This document shows positions 42,627 through 51,301 of a DNA stretch of 64,000 nt, piece after piece. Positions within the stretch are counted from its first letter, which is position 1. Every line of letters begins with the position of its first letter. A program made the position numbers and the translations under genes. Source of the stretch: Paenibacillus antri (GTDB lineage: Bacteria; Bacillota; Bacilli; Paenibacillales; YIM-B00363); assembly GCF_005765165.1 (NCBI RefSeq), contig NZ_VCIW01000008.1:1-64000 (forward strand), written 5' to 3'. The notes under the pieces are model-generated. The model saw nothing but the letters and a program-made list of their open reading frames with translations, ran no database searches and was not told the origin of the DNA.

Positions 42627-43484
42627 ATGAGGGACATCTGGGAGCGAGTCGACTTGAACGGATTGGCCGAGGCGAACGTCAAGCGGTTCGCGGCGACGAT
42701 CTATGCGTTGATCGAGGAACGGCGAACGCCCTTCGACCTCTTGCTCGTCGGCGGCAATACGGGCGTCGTCATGGCGAGGCTCGCCCTGCTCGTCTACGAG
42801 CGGCTGCGGAAGACGCCGCCGTACGTCGTCAAGACGACCCCGCAGCGGTATGAACCGGGCCGGGAGGAGCGCGAAGAAAACCTGTACGACAACTCGATTT
42901 TGGAGCTGGACGTCGGAAATCAACTCGCGGACTACCGCATCTCCGAAGTGGGCAAGGCGCTCTTCGTCGACGACGAAATTTCCGCCGGGACGACAGCCCG
43001 CATTTGCTTGCGCGCGCTGCTCTCCGCTCTCCCCGCATCCCCCGACCCGATTGAGGTCTGGATCGTCGCCGAAGATCAGGGCTTCCGCGGCAAGGCGTTG
43101 GGCGAGCTCGGCCGTCCCGCCGAGGTACGATTCATGCCGTTCGCGCCGGGAGTCGACGGTCTCAGCAATGTCGTTACGTATGTCGTTCCCTACGATATCA
43201 AGACTGCGCTGAACGAGACGTTCCCGGACGACGTCCTGTCCCCCCCGCTCCTGTGCAATCTGCTCTTGGATCTGCCGATTCGCGATAAGACGGTCGCCCT
43301 GTCCGGCTTCCACTACCGGTATCATCGAATCGCGAGGGAACGGATTCCCGAACTTCCCGCCATGCAGCGCCGATTCCTGCAGCTCCTCCGACGACTCGTC
43401 GACGAAGGGATCGAGGCGTATCGGTCCGGGGCGCTCGACTTGGCGGGCGAAACGTACGTGCGGCAATATATCGCCTCGGAATAA
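42627..43484 (+). CDS. Phosphoribosyltransferase-fold protein of unknown substrate
   Basis: A 285-aa protein with a type I PRTase fold in the first ~160 residues. The PRPP-binding signature is ALFVDDEISAGTTARI (about residues 109-124), preceded by LLLVGGNTGVVMARLALL and followed by beta-strand EVWIVAEDQGF. The C-terminal 120 residues (including VVPYDIKTALNETFP and GFHYRYHRIARE) do not match a purine or pyrimidine salvage enzyme I recognise. It begins 20 nt after the response regulator with GGGAGGG, so it is the third gene of that operon. A nucleobase or RNA-ligand role is conceivable but unsupported. Confidence 0.75.
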   Translation: MRDIWERVDLNGLAEANVKRFAATIYALIEERRTPFDLLLVGGNTGVVMARLALLVYERLRKTPPYVVKTTPQRYEPGREEREENLYDNSILELDVGNQLADYRISEVGKALFVDDEISAGTTARICLRALLSALPASPDPIEVWIVAEDQGFRGKALGELGRPAEVRFMPFAPGVDGLSNVVTYVVPYDIKTALNETFPDDVLSPPLLCNLLLDLPIRDKTVALSGFHYRYHRIARERIPELPAMQRRFLQLLRRLVDEGIEAYRSGALDLAGETYVRQYIASE

Positions 43485-43501
43485 AACCAGCCCTATCGGC
43501 G

Positions 43502-43553
43502 AAAAGCCGGACGCGTTCCATGCTGCGCATGGATGCGTCCGGCTTTTGCATTT
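43502..43553. terminator. Bidirectional terminator
   Basis: Stem AAAAGCCGGACGC / GCGTCCGGCTTTT with an inner CCATG/CATGG stem, followed by GCATTTT. It lies between the convergent PRTase-like and GH27 genes. Confidence 0.88.
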
Positions 43554-43569
43554 TCCAGCCCTCTAATCG

Positions 43570-46500
43570 TTACTTCCCGCTCCGCGGGTTATCGATCTTT
43601 AAGGAGAAGCGCTGGCTGACCGTCTTCCCTGCTTCGTCCGTCACCGTCACTGTAAATTTGTGCATACCCGGCTTCGTCGGCGTACCCGACACGACTCCGT
43701 CGGCGCCTAGCGTCAGCCCCTTCGGCAAGTCCTTGCTCTCCGCCTCGAACGCATGCGAGCCGACGCCCCCGGTCGCGGGGATGCGGGCTTCATACGTCTC
43801 GCCTACGGTACCGTCCGGCAGCTCGGCCGCACCTAGGGCCAGCTCGGTCGCGCCGATTCGATAGACGATTCGGTCGACCAGCATCCGCTCGCCGGAACGC
43901 TTCACCGCCTTGACGACGTGCTCGCCGTCCGGCAGACCGGAGAGGCTGAACAGCGTCCGCCCCGCTTGGCGGCTGTCGTGAACCGCGTTCACCGTCGCCT
44001 GAAGCATGCCGTCGACATAAAGATCGAATTCGCCCAAGTCCGGCCCCTTCGGCCCGATCCAATCGAAGCCCGAGCCCGAGAACCGGTATTCGACCGCATC
44101 CCCGTTCGTCCGCGTCGCATGAACGTCGTTCCCGTAGTCGCCGCGGAACGCGAACGTCAAATACGATGCGCCCAACGGAAGCGAAGCCAAGTATTCCTTC
44201 TTGATCGTCGCGGCGTCGTCCGATATGACGTAATCGGTTCCCGGTACGAGAATCGTCTCTCCGTTCGAGACGGACAGCAATCCGCTCTCGTCGACGGCCG
44301 TCTCGATCGTAACGTCGGCCGGCTCCGCCGCCCGCTTGTCGAAGGCGACCCGATCCGGTTCGACCAGATCGGAGACGCGCACGCGGAGCTGATCGAGAAG
44401 CATGTAGTACCCGTTCTTCTTCACGGCCTTCAGCGTGTGCGCGCCGTCCGCAAGCCCGGAGACCGCGAATACGGTTTGCTGCAGCTGGCGGTTCTGGCTC
44501 CAGGCGCTGACCGTCTGGCGGAATTCGCCGTCGATATAGATGTCGATATCGCCCTGCGCGCCTTCCTTCTCCGTCACCAGCTCGACGCCCGTGCCCGCGA
44601 ACGTAAATTCGAACGAATCGCCGTCCTTCTCCGTATAGTGGACGTCATCCTGGTAATCGCCCAGCCCGCGGCTGCGGCTCGACTGCCAGGAGCCCGAATA
44701 CAAGATGCCCGATGCGTCGTCGTTCAACGAAATGTACCGTCCTAAGGCCGTATCGTGCACGGCGATCGAGAGCGTCTGCGGCCGGCCCGCATCGAAGACG
44801 AGCTCCAGATTGACCATGCCCGTCGGCTGGGCCGCCAAGAAATCCCGCGCGATCGTCACCAGATTGCCGGATACCCTGTACGCTTCGCCTAACGTCAGCA
44901 TCGTGTCGCCGTGACGAATGCCGACGAGCGAATTGCCGTTCGGCTCGATCGTCGTCTCGACGTCCGCCTGGCGGTCCGCATGTTTATCGAAGCTCGCCGA
45001 CGTCGGGCGGATCGCGCTGTCCGGCGCCGTCGTATCGAGGACGGTTATGGTCAGCGTCTGCGGCGCGCCGGCGCTGAACGTCAGCGTCAGGTTCGCCTCC
45101 CCGGCGGGCAGCGTCGCCAAATACTCCTTCTTCACGCGAATCGCGTCGCCCTCGACGACGTAGTCGGTTCCCGCCGTCAAGGCGCTTCCCCCGTTCCGGA
45201 TGCCGGCGAGCGTATTGCCGTTCGCCGTCAACGTCGTCAGGACGTCGGCGCGAACCGCTTCGTTCTTATCGAAGCTCGCCGCCGTCGGCGCGATGACGCT
45301 GTTCGGCGCCGCGCTGTCGGCGATCGCGAGCCGAAGCTCCTGCGTCGCGCCGCCTTCGAACGCGAACGTCAGCTTCGACGTCCCGACCGGCTGCGCCGCC
45401 AAATATGGCCGCTGTATCGTAACGACGTCGCCCGCAACCGTATAATCCGTTCCGTACACCAACGACGTAACGGTATCGGCGACGCCGACGAAGCCCGGGC
45501 GCGTCAGCCGCACCTGAAGGTCGGCCTGCTGCGCCGCCGACTTATCGAAATTCGCGGCGTGCGGCGCGATCAGGTCGGGCAACGTGACGCGCAGCCGGTC
45601 GAGCAGCATGAACCAGCCGGAGCGTTTCACGGCGCTCAGCGTATGCGTGCCGTTCGGCAAATCCGCGACATGGAATACCGATTGCTGCGCCAAGCGGCCG
45701 GTGTTTACGGCGTTGACCGTCTGCTTGTATTCGCCGTCGACGTAGAAGTCGATGACGCCTTGGGAAGGATCCAGCTCGGTGATGACCTCGACGCCCGTAC
45801 CCTCGAACGTATTCTCGAAGTACTCCCCGTCCGCTTCCAAGAAGTGGACGTCGTTGTTGTAATCGCCCAGATTCCGGTTGTAGCTATAATTCCACGGTCC
45901 GTGATACGCGATCGAAGGATGATCGTCGTTGATCGCGTACGTTCCGCCCTGCGACGAGTCCTTGACGATCAGGTCGATCGTCTGCGGCGCGCCGGCGCTG
46001 AACGCGAACGCGACGTCATGCGTGCCGCTCGGCAGCGTCGCCAAATACGCCTTCTTGAACGTCACCGTGCCGCCGGAAAGCGTATAATCGACGTCCGGCG
46101 TTAACGCCGCCCCGCCGATTTCGATTCGCTCGAGCGCGTTGCCGCGTAACGTCAGCGTCGCCGTCGCGTCGGCCTGAGCTTCCGGGTGTTTATCGAAGCG
46201 AATCGCGCCCGGGTTCGCCGAACTGTTTTGCGTCGTCGAATCCGTCACTTGAATCGAGAACGTCTGCGGCTTGCCCGCGCTGAACGTCAACGTCAGATTG
46301 ACCGTTCCGACGGAACGCGCGGCCAAGTACTCTTTCTTGATCGTCAGCGTGCCGCCGTCGAGCGTATAATCGGTCCCTTCGGTCAGGGCCGCGCCGCCGA
46401 ACGTAATTCCCGTCAGCGTATTGCCCCGGAAATCGATCTCCGTCGCGACGTCGGTTTGCAGTCCCGACTTCCTATCGAAGGTTGCGGTAGTCGGTTCGAT

Positions 46501-48009
46501 CGCGCTGTTCGCCGCTTCGCCGTCGCTGACGACGACGCTGACGTTCTGGGAAGCGGCGCTCAGCTCGTTGCCGCCGTTGCGTACCCAGTCTCCCGCGTAC
46601 CGCATGCCCGTGTCGTCGTCGTTCGCCGTCGCGGCGCCGCCGTCCGACACAGTCACCTTCAGGAGACGCGAGCCGTGTGCCGGCAAGTCCGCCGCGACGA
46701 AGCCGTCTTGGAACGTGCCTAGCTCCGCATGGCTCCATAAGTCGCGCACGGAAGCGGCGCCCTCGATGCCGAGATCGTTCCAATTCGCGCGAACGGTCGC
46801 CGGGGCGTCCCCAAGGTTGAACAAGGCGACGGAGTACGTGCCGTCCCCATTGTTCGCGTACCATACCTGCTGCTCGGTATCGAGCGACACCGGATGCCCG
46901 GGGCGGCCGGCCTGATTGACCGCGATCGCTTCTTCGTTCGTCAGCAGCTCCAAGCCGTACTCGTCCAGGTTCGTCATGTCGTTGCCCGTGTACAGCTGCG
47001 CCGACGAGATCGACCAGAACGTCATGGCCGTCTGCCGTTCGATCGGCGTCAGTCCGTCCATCGCGCCGTTGCCGATGTTGAGCGAGTCGAAGTCGTTCCA
47101 GCCGCCCGGGCCGGCTTCCCTCCACCACTTCGCCGCGAGCGGGAACAAGCGCTCGATATTTTCCCATTTCGTTAGGGCGACGCCTTCGCAATAACACTCG
47201 ATATCCCAGTCGATCCGCCAGCCGTTGGCGTATTCCTTCCAGTAGTCGGCGTAATTGTGGTCGAGCGCCCACGACAGCTCGAGCCAGATGCCGTGCGGCT
47301 TCAGCGCCTGCGACCACGCCTTGACGTCGTCCCGCGCGTCGATGCTCGTGTTGTTATGGCCCGAGCCCGGCGTAACGCTGTCGAACTTCAAGAAGTCGAT
47401 GCCCCATTCGCCGAACACGTCGGCGACGGAATCGATGTACTTCTGAGCGCAAGGGTTGCTGAAGTCGATCTTGTAGCCGATATCCCAATAATCGCCCGTC
47501 CGCAGCGGCTGCGCGGCGATGTCCCGCATCGAGCAGCCTTCGGCGCCGTAGATCGGCAGATCCAAAGCGTACGCTTCCTTCGACAGGCCCGGAATCGCGT
47601 AGAGGCCGATCTTCTGGCCGTTCGCGTGCACGTGGTCGATCACCTCGTCGAGACCGTTCGGATACAAGGTCTCGCTCGGAATCGGCCGGCCGTACTCGTC
47701 CATGCCGCCGTTCCAAGCGGCGTCGATATTAATGTACTCGTAGCCGTACGGCTGCAGCTTCTCGTGCATCGCGTCGGATTGCGCCATAATTTGCTCCGCC
47801 GTGATCCACTGTCCGTTGCCGGAGTAAACCTGCATGCTGTAGCTGCTCCAGCCCATATACGGCCTCTCCGCCAGCCCGTTGTCCGCCGCGAGCGCGGTGC
47901 CCGCCCCCGGCAGCGCCGGCAAACCCGCGGCGATTTGCGCGACCGAGATGACGAACGTCAGCAGCGCGATGCGTAGTCTCCGGACCCGTAACGATACCCG
48001 ATTCAACAC
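43570..48009 (-). CDS. Secreted multidomain GH27 alpha-galactosidase-like enzyme with X2 modules
   Basis: A 1479-aa exported enzyme. Signal peptide 1-41; GH27 catalytic barrel about 45-420 with YMGWSSYSM, nucleophile Asp210 in FLKFDS and acid/base Asp267 in WRIDWDI; C-terminal beta domain to about 490. Then X2 (CBM_X2-like) domains 1-2 (about 500-680), sandwich module B1 (about 688-800, GDYNNDVH…MLLDRLRV), X2 3-5 (about 802-1080), B2 (1090-1205), X2 6 (1207-1283), B3 (about 1284-1375) and a He_PIG-type Ig domain (1385-1479). GH27 enzymes release terminal alpha-galactose (some act on beta-arabinopyranose). GTG at 48009 follows GAGGAG. A candidate cre site lies 26 bp upstream. Confidence 0.9.
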   Translation of the reverse strand: MLNRVSLRVRRLRIALLTFVISVAQIAAGLPALPGAGTALAADNGLAERPYMGWSSYSMQVYSGNGQWITAEQIMAQSDAMHEKLQPYGYEYINIDAAWNGGMDEYGRPIPSETLYPNGLDEVIDHVHANGQKIGLYAIPGLSKEAYALDLPIYGAEGCSMRDIAAQPLRTGDYWDIGYKIDFSNPCAQKYIDSVADVFGEWGIDFLKFDSVTPGSGHNNTSIDARDDVKAWSQALKPHGIWLELSWALDHNYADYWKEYANGWRIDWDIECYCEGVALTKWENIERLFPLAAKWWREAGPGGWNDFDSLNIGNGAMDGLTPIERQTAMTFWSISSAQLYTGNDMTNLDEYGLELLTNEEAIAVNQAGRPGHPVSLDTEQQVWYANNGDGTYSVALFNLGDAPATVRANWNDLGIEGAASVRDLWSHAELGTFQDGFVAADLPAHGSRLLKVTVSDGGAATANDDDTGMRYAGDWVRNGGNELSAASQNVSVVVSDGEAANSAIEPTTATFDRKSGLQTDVATEIDFRGNTLTGITFGGAALTEGTDYTLDGGTLTIKKEYLAARSVGTVNLTLTFSAGKPQTFSIQVTDSTTQNSSANPGAIRFDKHPEAQADATATLTLRGNALERIEIGGAALTPDVDYTLSGGTVTFKKAYLATLPSGTHDVAFAFSAGAPQTIDLIVKDSSQGGTYAINDDHPSIAYHGPWNYSYNRNLGDYNNDVHFLEADGEYFENTFEGTGVEVITELDPSQGVIDFYVDGEYKQTVNAVNTGRLAQQSVFHVADLPNGTHTLSAVKRSGWFMLLDRLRVTLPDLIAPHAANFDKSAAQQADLQVRLTRPGFVGVADTVTSLVYGTDYTVAGDVVTIQRPYLAAQPVGTSKLTFAFEGGATQELRLAIADSAAPNSVIAPTAASFDKNEAVRADVLTTLTANGNTLAGIRNGGSALTAGTDYVVEGDAIRVKKEYLATLPAGEANLTLTFSAGAPQTLTITVLDTTAPDSAIRPTSASFDKHADRQADVETTIEPNGNSLVGIRHGDTMLTLGEAYRVSGNLVTIARDFLAAQPTGMVNLELVFDAGRPQTLSIAVHDTALGRYISLNDDASGILYSGSWQSSRSRGLGDYQDDVHYTEKDGDSFEFTFAGTGVELVTEKEGAQGDIDIYIDGEFRQTVSAWSQNRQLQQTVFAVSGLADGAHTLKAVKKNGYYMLLDQLRVRVSDLVEPDRVAFDKRAAEPADVTIETAVDESGLLSVSNGETILVPGTDYVISDDAATIKKEYLASLPLGASYLTFAFRGDYGNDVHATRTNGDAVEYRFSGSGFDWIGPKGPDLGEFDLYVDGMLQATVNAVHDSRQAGRTLFSLSGLPDGEHVVKAVKRSGERMLVDRIVYRIGATELALGAAELPDGTVGETYEARIPATGGVGSHAFEAESKDLPKGLTLGADGVVSGTPTKPGMHKFTVTVTDEAGKTVSQRFSLKIDNPRSGK

Positions 48010-48034
48010 GAAATCCCTCTCCTCAAAGTAAAAT

Positions 48035-48048
48035 TGACAGCGCTTACC
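48035..48048 (-). promoter_or_regulatory. Candidate cre site (CcpA) for the GH27 gene
   Basis: GGTAAGCGCTGTCA on the minus strand matches the cre consensus TGWAARCGYTWNCW at 12 of 14 positions. It is 26 bp upstream of the GTG start, a typical place for a repressing cre in glycosidase genes. Confidence 0.55.
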
Positions 48049-48220
48049 AAGAGTGAGTATATCGGAACGGCATCGTCCGGGGATACGTACAATCGGGTGA
48101 TTCGGGGTACATCTTCGTCGGAAATCCAGGGGACAATTCGGAGCGGCTGCGTACCGATTTCCCGATTCGGACGCCAAGCAGGGGCGCGAGTACCCTCGCG
48201 CCCCAACGTTTTTCCAACGG

Positions 48221-49441
48221 TTAGCCGCCTGCCTGCGAGCGCTTCTTTTCCTCGAGAAGCAGCAGCATGCCGTACATGATCGTCGACGCGCACCACCCGG
48301 TATACACCGAATACATGCCGCCTTCGTCGATATGATTGTTCTGATTCGCGCGACCATCCCACTGCCGCGTCACCGCGTTGTAGGACCCTCTCCACGCGCC
48401 GTCCCACAGCGGCGATTCGCCGCTGCATTGAATGGCCGCCAGAAACGAGGCCAATCTTTCCGCAGCTTCCAAATACGCCCGATCGCCGGACGCCTTCCAT
48501 GCTTCGTACAACGCCATCAAGGCGAAGCCCTGCGTATACACCAGGTCGCACAGCTGCTCGTTGTTTTGCAACGCGGCGTTCTTCGTCTGCGCATCGTTGT
48601 TCAGGATGCCCCCGTCCGGATGCTGCAGACGGAGTACGTACCGGCCCGCCTTCTCGAGCGCGGCGGCGAACTTCGGATCGCCGGTCTCCTGATACGCGAT
48701 GCTGAACGCGTAGACCGCCTTCGACGTCTCCGACGACACCGGACGCCAATCCTCCGTCTTCATCAGCTCGTACGACGTGCGCATGCGGCCGTCTTCCAGC
48801 TGCAGGCTCAGGTAGTAATCGTAAGCCTTCAACGCGGACGCGCGGTACGTCTCGTTACCGGTAACCTTGGCGAGCTTCAGCAGCGCGGCGGCCATCCAGC
48901 CGACGAAGTCCGGCCCGAGATAGTACGGCTGGGTCTTGCCGTCGTTCCGGTAGAAGTACCCTTCCGGACGCTGGATCGACACCCAGTAATCGGCGAGCTT
49001 CGCGGCGCTTCGGAGCAGCCGTTCGTCCGGCGCCCGCTCGTGCATATGCAGCAGACCGAGCAAGATTCTGCCGTTGTCGTTCTGATACACGTAGTAACCC
49101 GATCTCGATTGCGTATCGTAGCCGTCGATCAGGTAAAACGGGAACGATCCGCGCCAAGCGGACAACTCGTCGTTGTCCTGGGCGCGCATCAGCCAATTTT
49201 TAATGTTTTGGTTCAGCGCTTCGTACCGATCTTCGCCGGCAACGTCCTTATAGAGCGTCAACGCTCTGGCGATTTCCGTGTTGCAATCCGGGCGCACCCA
49301 GTTCACTCGAATGTTCTCGTCGATGCGGATGCGTTCGTAGACGCCGTTGTAGCCGTTGTCGAACGTGAGCATCTGGGTTTCGAGCCACGTCAAGCATCGC
49401 TCGACGCTCGTCAGCAGCGTGGACTGTTGCATGTCGTTCAC
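48221..49441 (-). CDS. Uncharacterised (alpha/alpha)6-barrel enzyme
   Basis: A 406-aa soluble protein that I place in the (alpha/alpha)6-toroid glycosidase/epimerase superfamily by its repeated helix-hairpin pattern (ERCLTWLETQML, EIARALTLYKDVAGEDRY, KLADYWVSIQRPEGYFYR, LLKLAKVTGNETYRASALKAY, EKAGRYVLRLQHPDGGILNN, AERLASFLAAIQ). The layout recalls GH88/GH105, N-acylglucosamine 2-epimerase or glucuronyl C5-epimerase folds, but no active site could be matched. No signal peptide. It starts 21 nt after the ROK gene in the nanE operon, so it probably processes an amino-sugar or uronyl-containing oligosaccharide, which is inference. A TGG-rich, Trp/Tyr-rich surface suggests carbohydrate binding. 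Confidence 0.7.
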   Translation of the reverse strand: MNDMQQSTLLTSVERCLTWLETQMLTFDNGYNGVYERIRIDENIRVNWVRPDCNTEIARALTLYKDVAGEDRYEALNQNIKNWLMRAQDNDELSAWRGSFPFYLIDGYDTQSRSGYYVYQNDNGRILLGLLHMHERAPDERLLRSAAKLADYWVSIQRPEGYFYRNDGKTQPYYLGPDFVGWMAAALLKLAKVTGNETYRASALKAYDYYLSLQLEDGRMRTSYELMKTEDWRPVSSETSKAVYAFSIAYQETGDPKFAAALEKAGRYVLRLQHPDGGILNNDAQTKNAALQNNEQLCDLVYTQGFALMALYEAWKASGDRAYLEAAERLASFLAAIQCSGESPLWDGAWRGSYNAVTRQWDGRANQNNHIDEGGMYSVYTGWCASTIMYGMLLLLEEKKRSQAGG

Positions 49442-49462
49442 CTTCGCCTTTTCAGAAAATTG

Positions 49463-50413
49463 TTATGTATACTGCCACACTTGCGCGGCCGCCCCGATGA
49501 CCCCGGCGCGGCTGCCGGCGATGGCGGGAAGCAGCCGCACGTGCTTCCACATGACCGGCGACGTCCGGGAACGCGTCGCGTCCTCGATCGCCGCCAGCAA
49601 CGCCGGCGCCTTCTCGACGATGCCGCCGCCGAGCACGATCGCTTCGGGATTGAGCGCATGGACGACGCCGGCGAGCGCGCTGCCGAGCGCGGCGAGCACG
49701 ACGTCCATCGCCTCGCCCGCAAGCGCGTCTCCGCTCTGCCAGGCGTTCAGCAGCCCCGCGGCGTTCAGCGCCCACGCGGGCTTCGCCGCGTTCTCGAACC
49801 GCTCCTTGAGCAGCCGCTCGATGCCGGTGCCGGACGCGTACAGCTCGATGCAGCCGTAGTTGCCGCAACTGCAGCGCGGTCCGTTGAAGTCGACGGACAG
49901 ATGCCCGAGCTCGCCCGCGCCGCCGTAGACGCCGTGCACGAGCCTTCCGCCCTGTACGATCGCCCCGCCGATGCCCGTTCCGAGCGCGACGCAGACGAAG
50001 TCCTGCAGCTCCCGTCCCGCGCCGTAATGCTTCTCGGCGAGCGCCAGCACGTTCACGTCGTTATCCACGAACGTCGGCAGCTCCGGAAATCGCTCCTCCA
50101 CCCTTGCTTTGATCGGGGTGCCGGTGTAACCCGGAATCGTATCGACCGCGAACGCGACGCTGCCGTCCCGCTTATGGATTTGTCCGGCGCTCCCGATGCC
50201 GATGCCGGCGACGCGCAGCTCCGGCGCTTCTTCCTTGAGCTCGGCGAGCAGCTTGTCGATGCCGGCCAGCAATTCCCGCATAATGCCTTCGGACGGATCG
50301 ATCGCCGGCGTCGGTCTCGTCCAGTGGCGCAGCACGCGCCCCTCGCGATCGACGGCGGCGAACTTCAGCGACGTTCCTCCGATATCTACGCCGATAGCCG
50401 CTTCCGCTTCCAT
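49463..50413 (-). CDS. nanK: ROK-family kinase, probable N-acetylmannosamine kinase
   Basis: A 316-aa ROK kinase: GVDIGGTSLKFAAVD (ATP phosphate loop, residues 8-22), TFVDNDVNVLALAE with catalytic Asp, VALGTGIGGAI, and the ROK zinc site GELGH plus CSCGNYGCIE. Its operon with nanE and an RpiR regulator makes N-acetylmannosamine kinase the likely activity, giving ManNAc-6-P for NanE. ROK specificity cannot be read with certainty; glucokinase is the main alternative. ATG at 50413, 21 nt after rpiR. Confidence 0.82.
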   Translation of the reverse strand: MEAEAAIGVDIGGTSLKFAAVDREGRVLRHWTRPTPAIDPSEGIMRELLAGIDKLLAELKEEAPELRVAGIGIGSAGQIHKRDGSVAFAVDTIPGYTGTPIKARVEERFPELPTFVDNDVNVLALAEKHYGAGRELQDFVCVALGTGIGGAIVQGGRLVHGVYGGAGELGHLSVDFNGPRCSCGNYGCIELYASGTGIERLLKERFENAAKPAWALNAAGLLNAWQSGDALAGEAMDVVLAALGSALAGVVHALNPEAIVLGGGIVEKAPALLAAIEDATRSRTSPVMWKHVRLLPAIAGSRAGVIGAAAQVWQYT

Positions 50414-50434
50414 GGCGATCCTCCCCCTTTTCCG

Positions 50435-51301
50435 TTAGTACAGCTTCTCCGCTACCGCGTTGGCCGTCTTCGTAATCGATTCGATCGACGGCTGCTTTCG
50501 GGATACGATGACGAGGCTCGACAGCAGGTCGAGCACATGCATCTGCGCGATCTTCGCCGAGAGGCTGCCCCCTTGGAACGGCGACTCCTTCGCGGGCACG
50601 AGCAGCACGATGTCCGCGTATTGCGTAATCGGCGACCGGCCTTGGCTCGTCAGGCAAATCGTCGTCGCGCCGTTCCGCTTCGCCGTCTTCATCGTGTCGA
50701 CCAGATCCTTCGTGCTGCCCGACGTGGAGATGCCGAAGACGACGTCGTCTTCGTTCGCGAGCGCCGCCGACATCGCGATAATGTGGCCGTCGCGCTGCGC
50801 CTCGACCGGCAGCCCGACGCGCATGAAGCTATAATAAGCGTCCATCGCCGTCATGCCCGACGCCCCTACGCCGTAGATGCGGATCCGCTTGCCCGACAGA
50901 AGGGCGCGCACGGCTTCCTCCAGCGCGGCGGGGGAGACGAGCGAGCCCGTGTCTTGGATCACTCTCGCGTTCCGCGACGTCAGCTTCTGCACGACCGCGG
51001 CGGGTCCGTCCCCCTCTTGAATTTCCCCGCCGAAATGCCTCGGCTCGCTCACGACATGCTGCGCGATCGCCAGCTTGAATTCATGGTACCCGCCGAAGCC
51101 CAGCTTTCGGCAAAATCGGATGACGGACGTCTCCCCGACGCCGGCTTTCTCCGACAGGTCGGTAATCGTGTACAGCACGGCCTCCTCCGGGTTCGCCTGC
51201 ACCGCGTCGGCGACCTTCTTCTCCGCTTTCGTCATGGAGGCGTAGATGCTGGAGATCGAGAGCAGCACGTTTTGCGAAGTGGGCGCCTTCGGTTTGATCA
51301 T
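50435..51301 (-). CDS. RpiR/MurR-family transcriptional regulator
   Basis: A 288-aa regulator: N-terminal RpiR HTH (about 10-80; YTITDLSEKAGVGETSVIRF, CRKLGFGGYHEFK) and SIS sugar-phosphate-binding domain (about 125-255; IRIYGVGASGMTAMDAYYSF, GISTSGSTKDLVDTM). ATG at 51301 overlaps the nanE stop (ATGA). The likely effector is an amino-sugar phosphate such as ManNAc-6-P or GlcNAc-6-P, and the likely target is the AT-rich inverted repeat upstream of nanE. Confidence 0.92.
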   Translation of the reverse strand: MIKPKAPTSQNVLLSISSIYASMTKAEKKVADAVQANPEEAVLYTITDLSEKAGVGETSVIRFCRKLGFGGYHEFKLAIAQHVVSEPRHFGGEIQEGDGPAAVVQKLTSRNARVIQDTGSLVSPAALEEAVRALLSGKRIRIYGVGASGMTAMDAYYSFMRVGLPVEAQRDGHIIAMSAALANEDDVVFGISTSGSTKDLVDTMKTAKRNGATTICLTSQGRSPITQYADIVLLVPAKESPFQGGSLSAKIAQMHVLDLLSSLVIVSRKQPSIESITKTANAVAEKLY

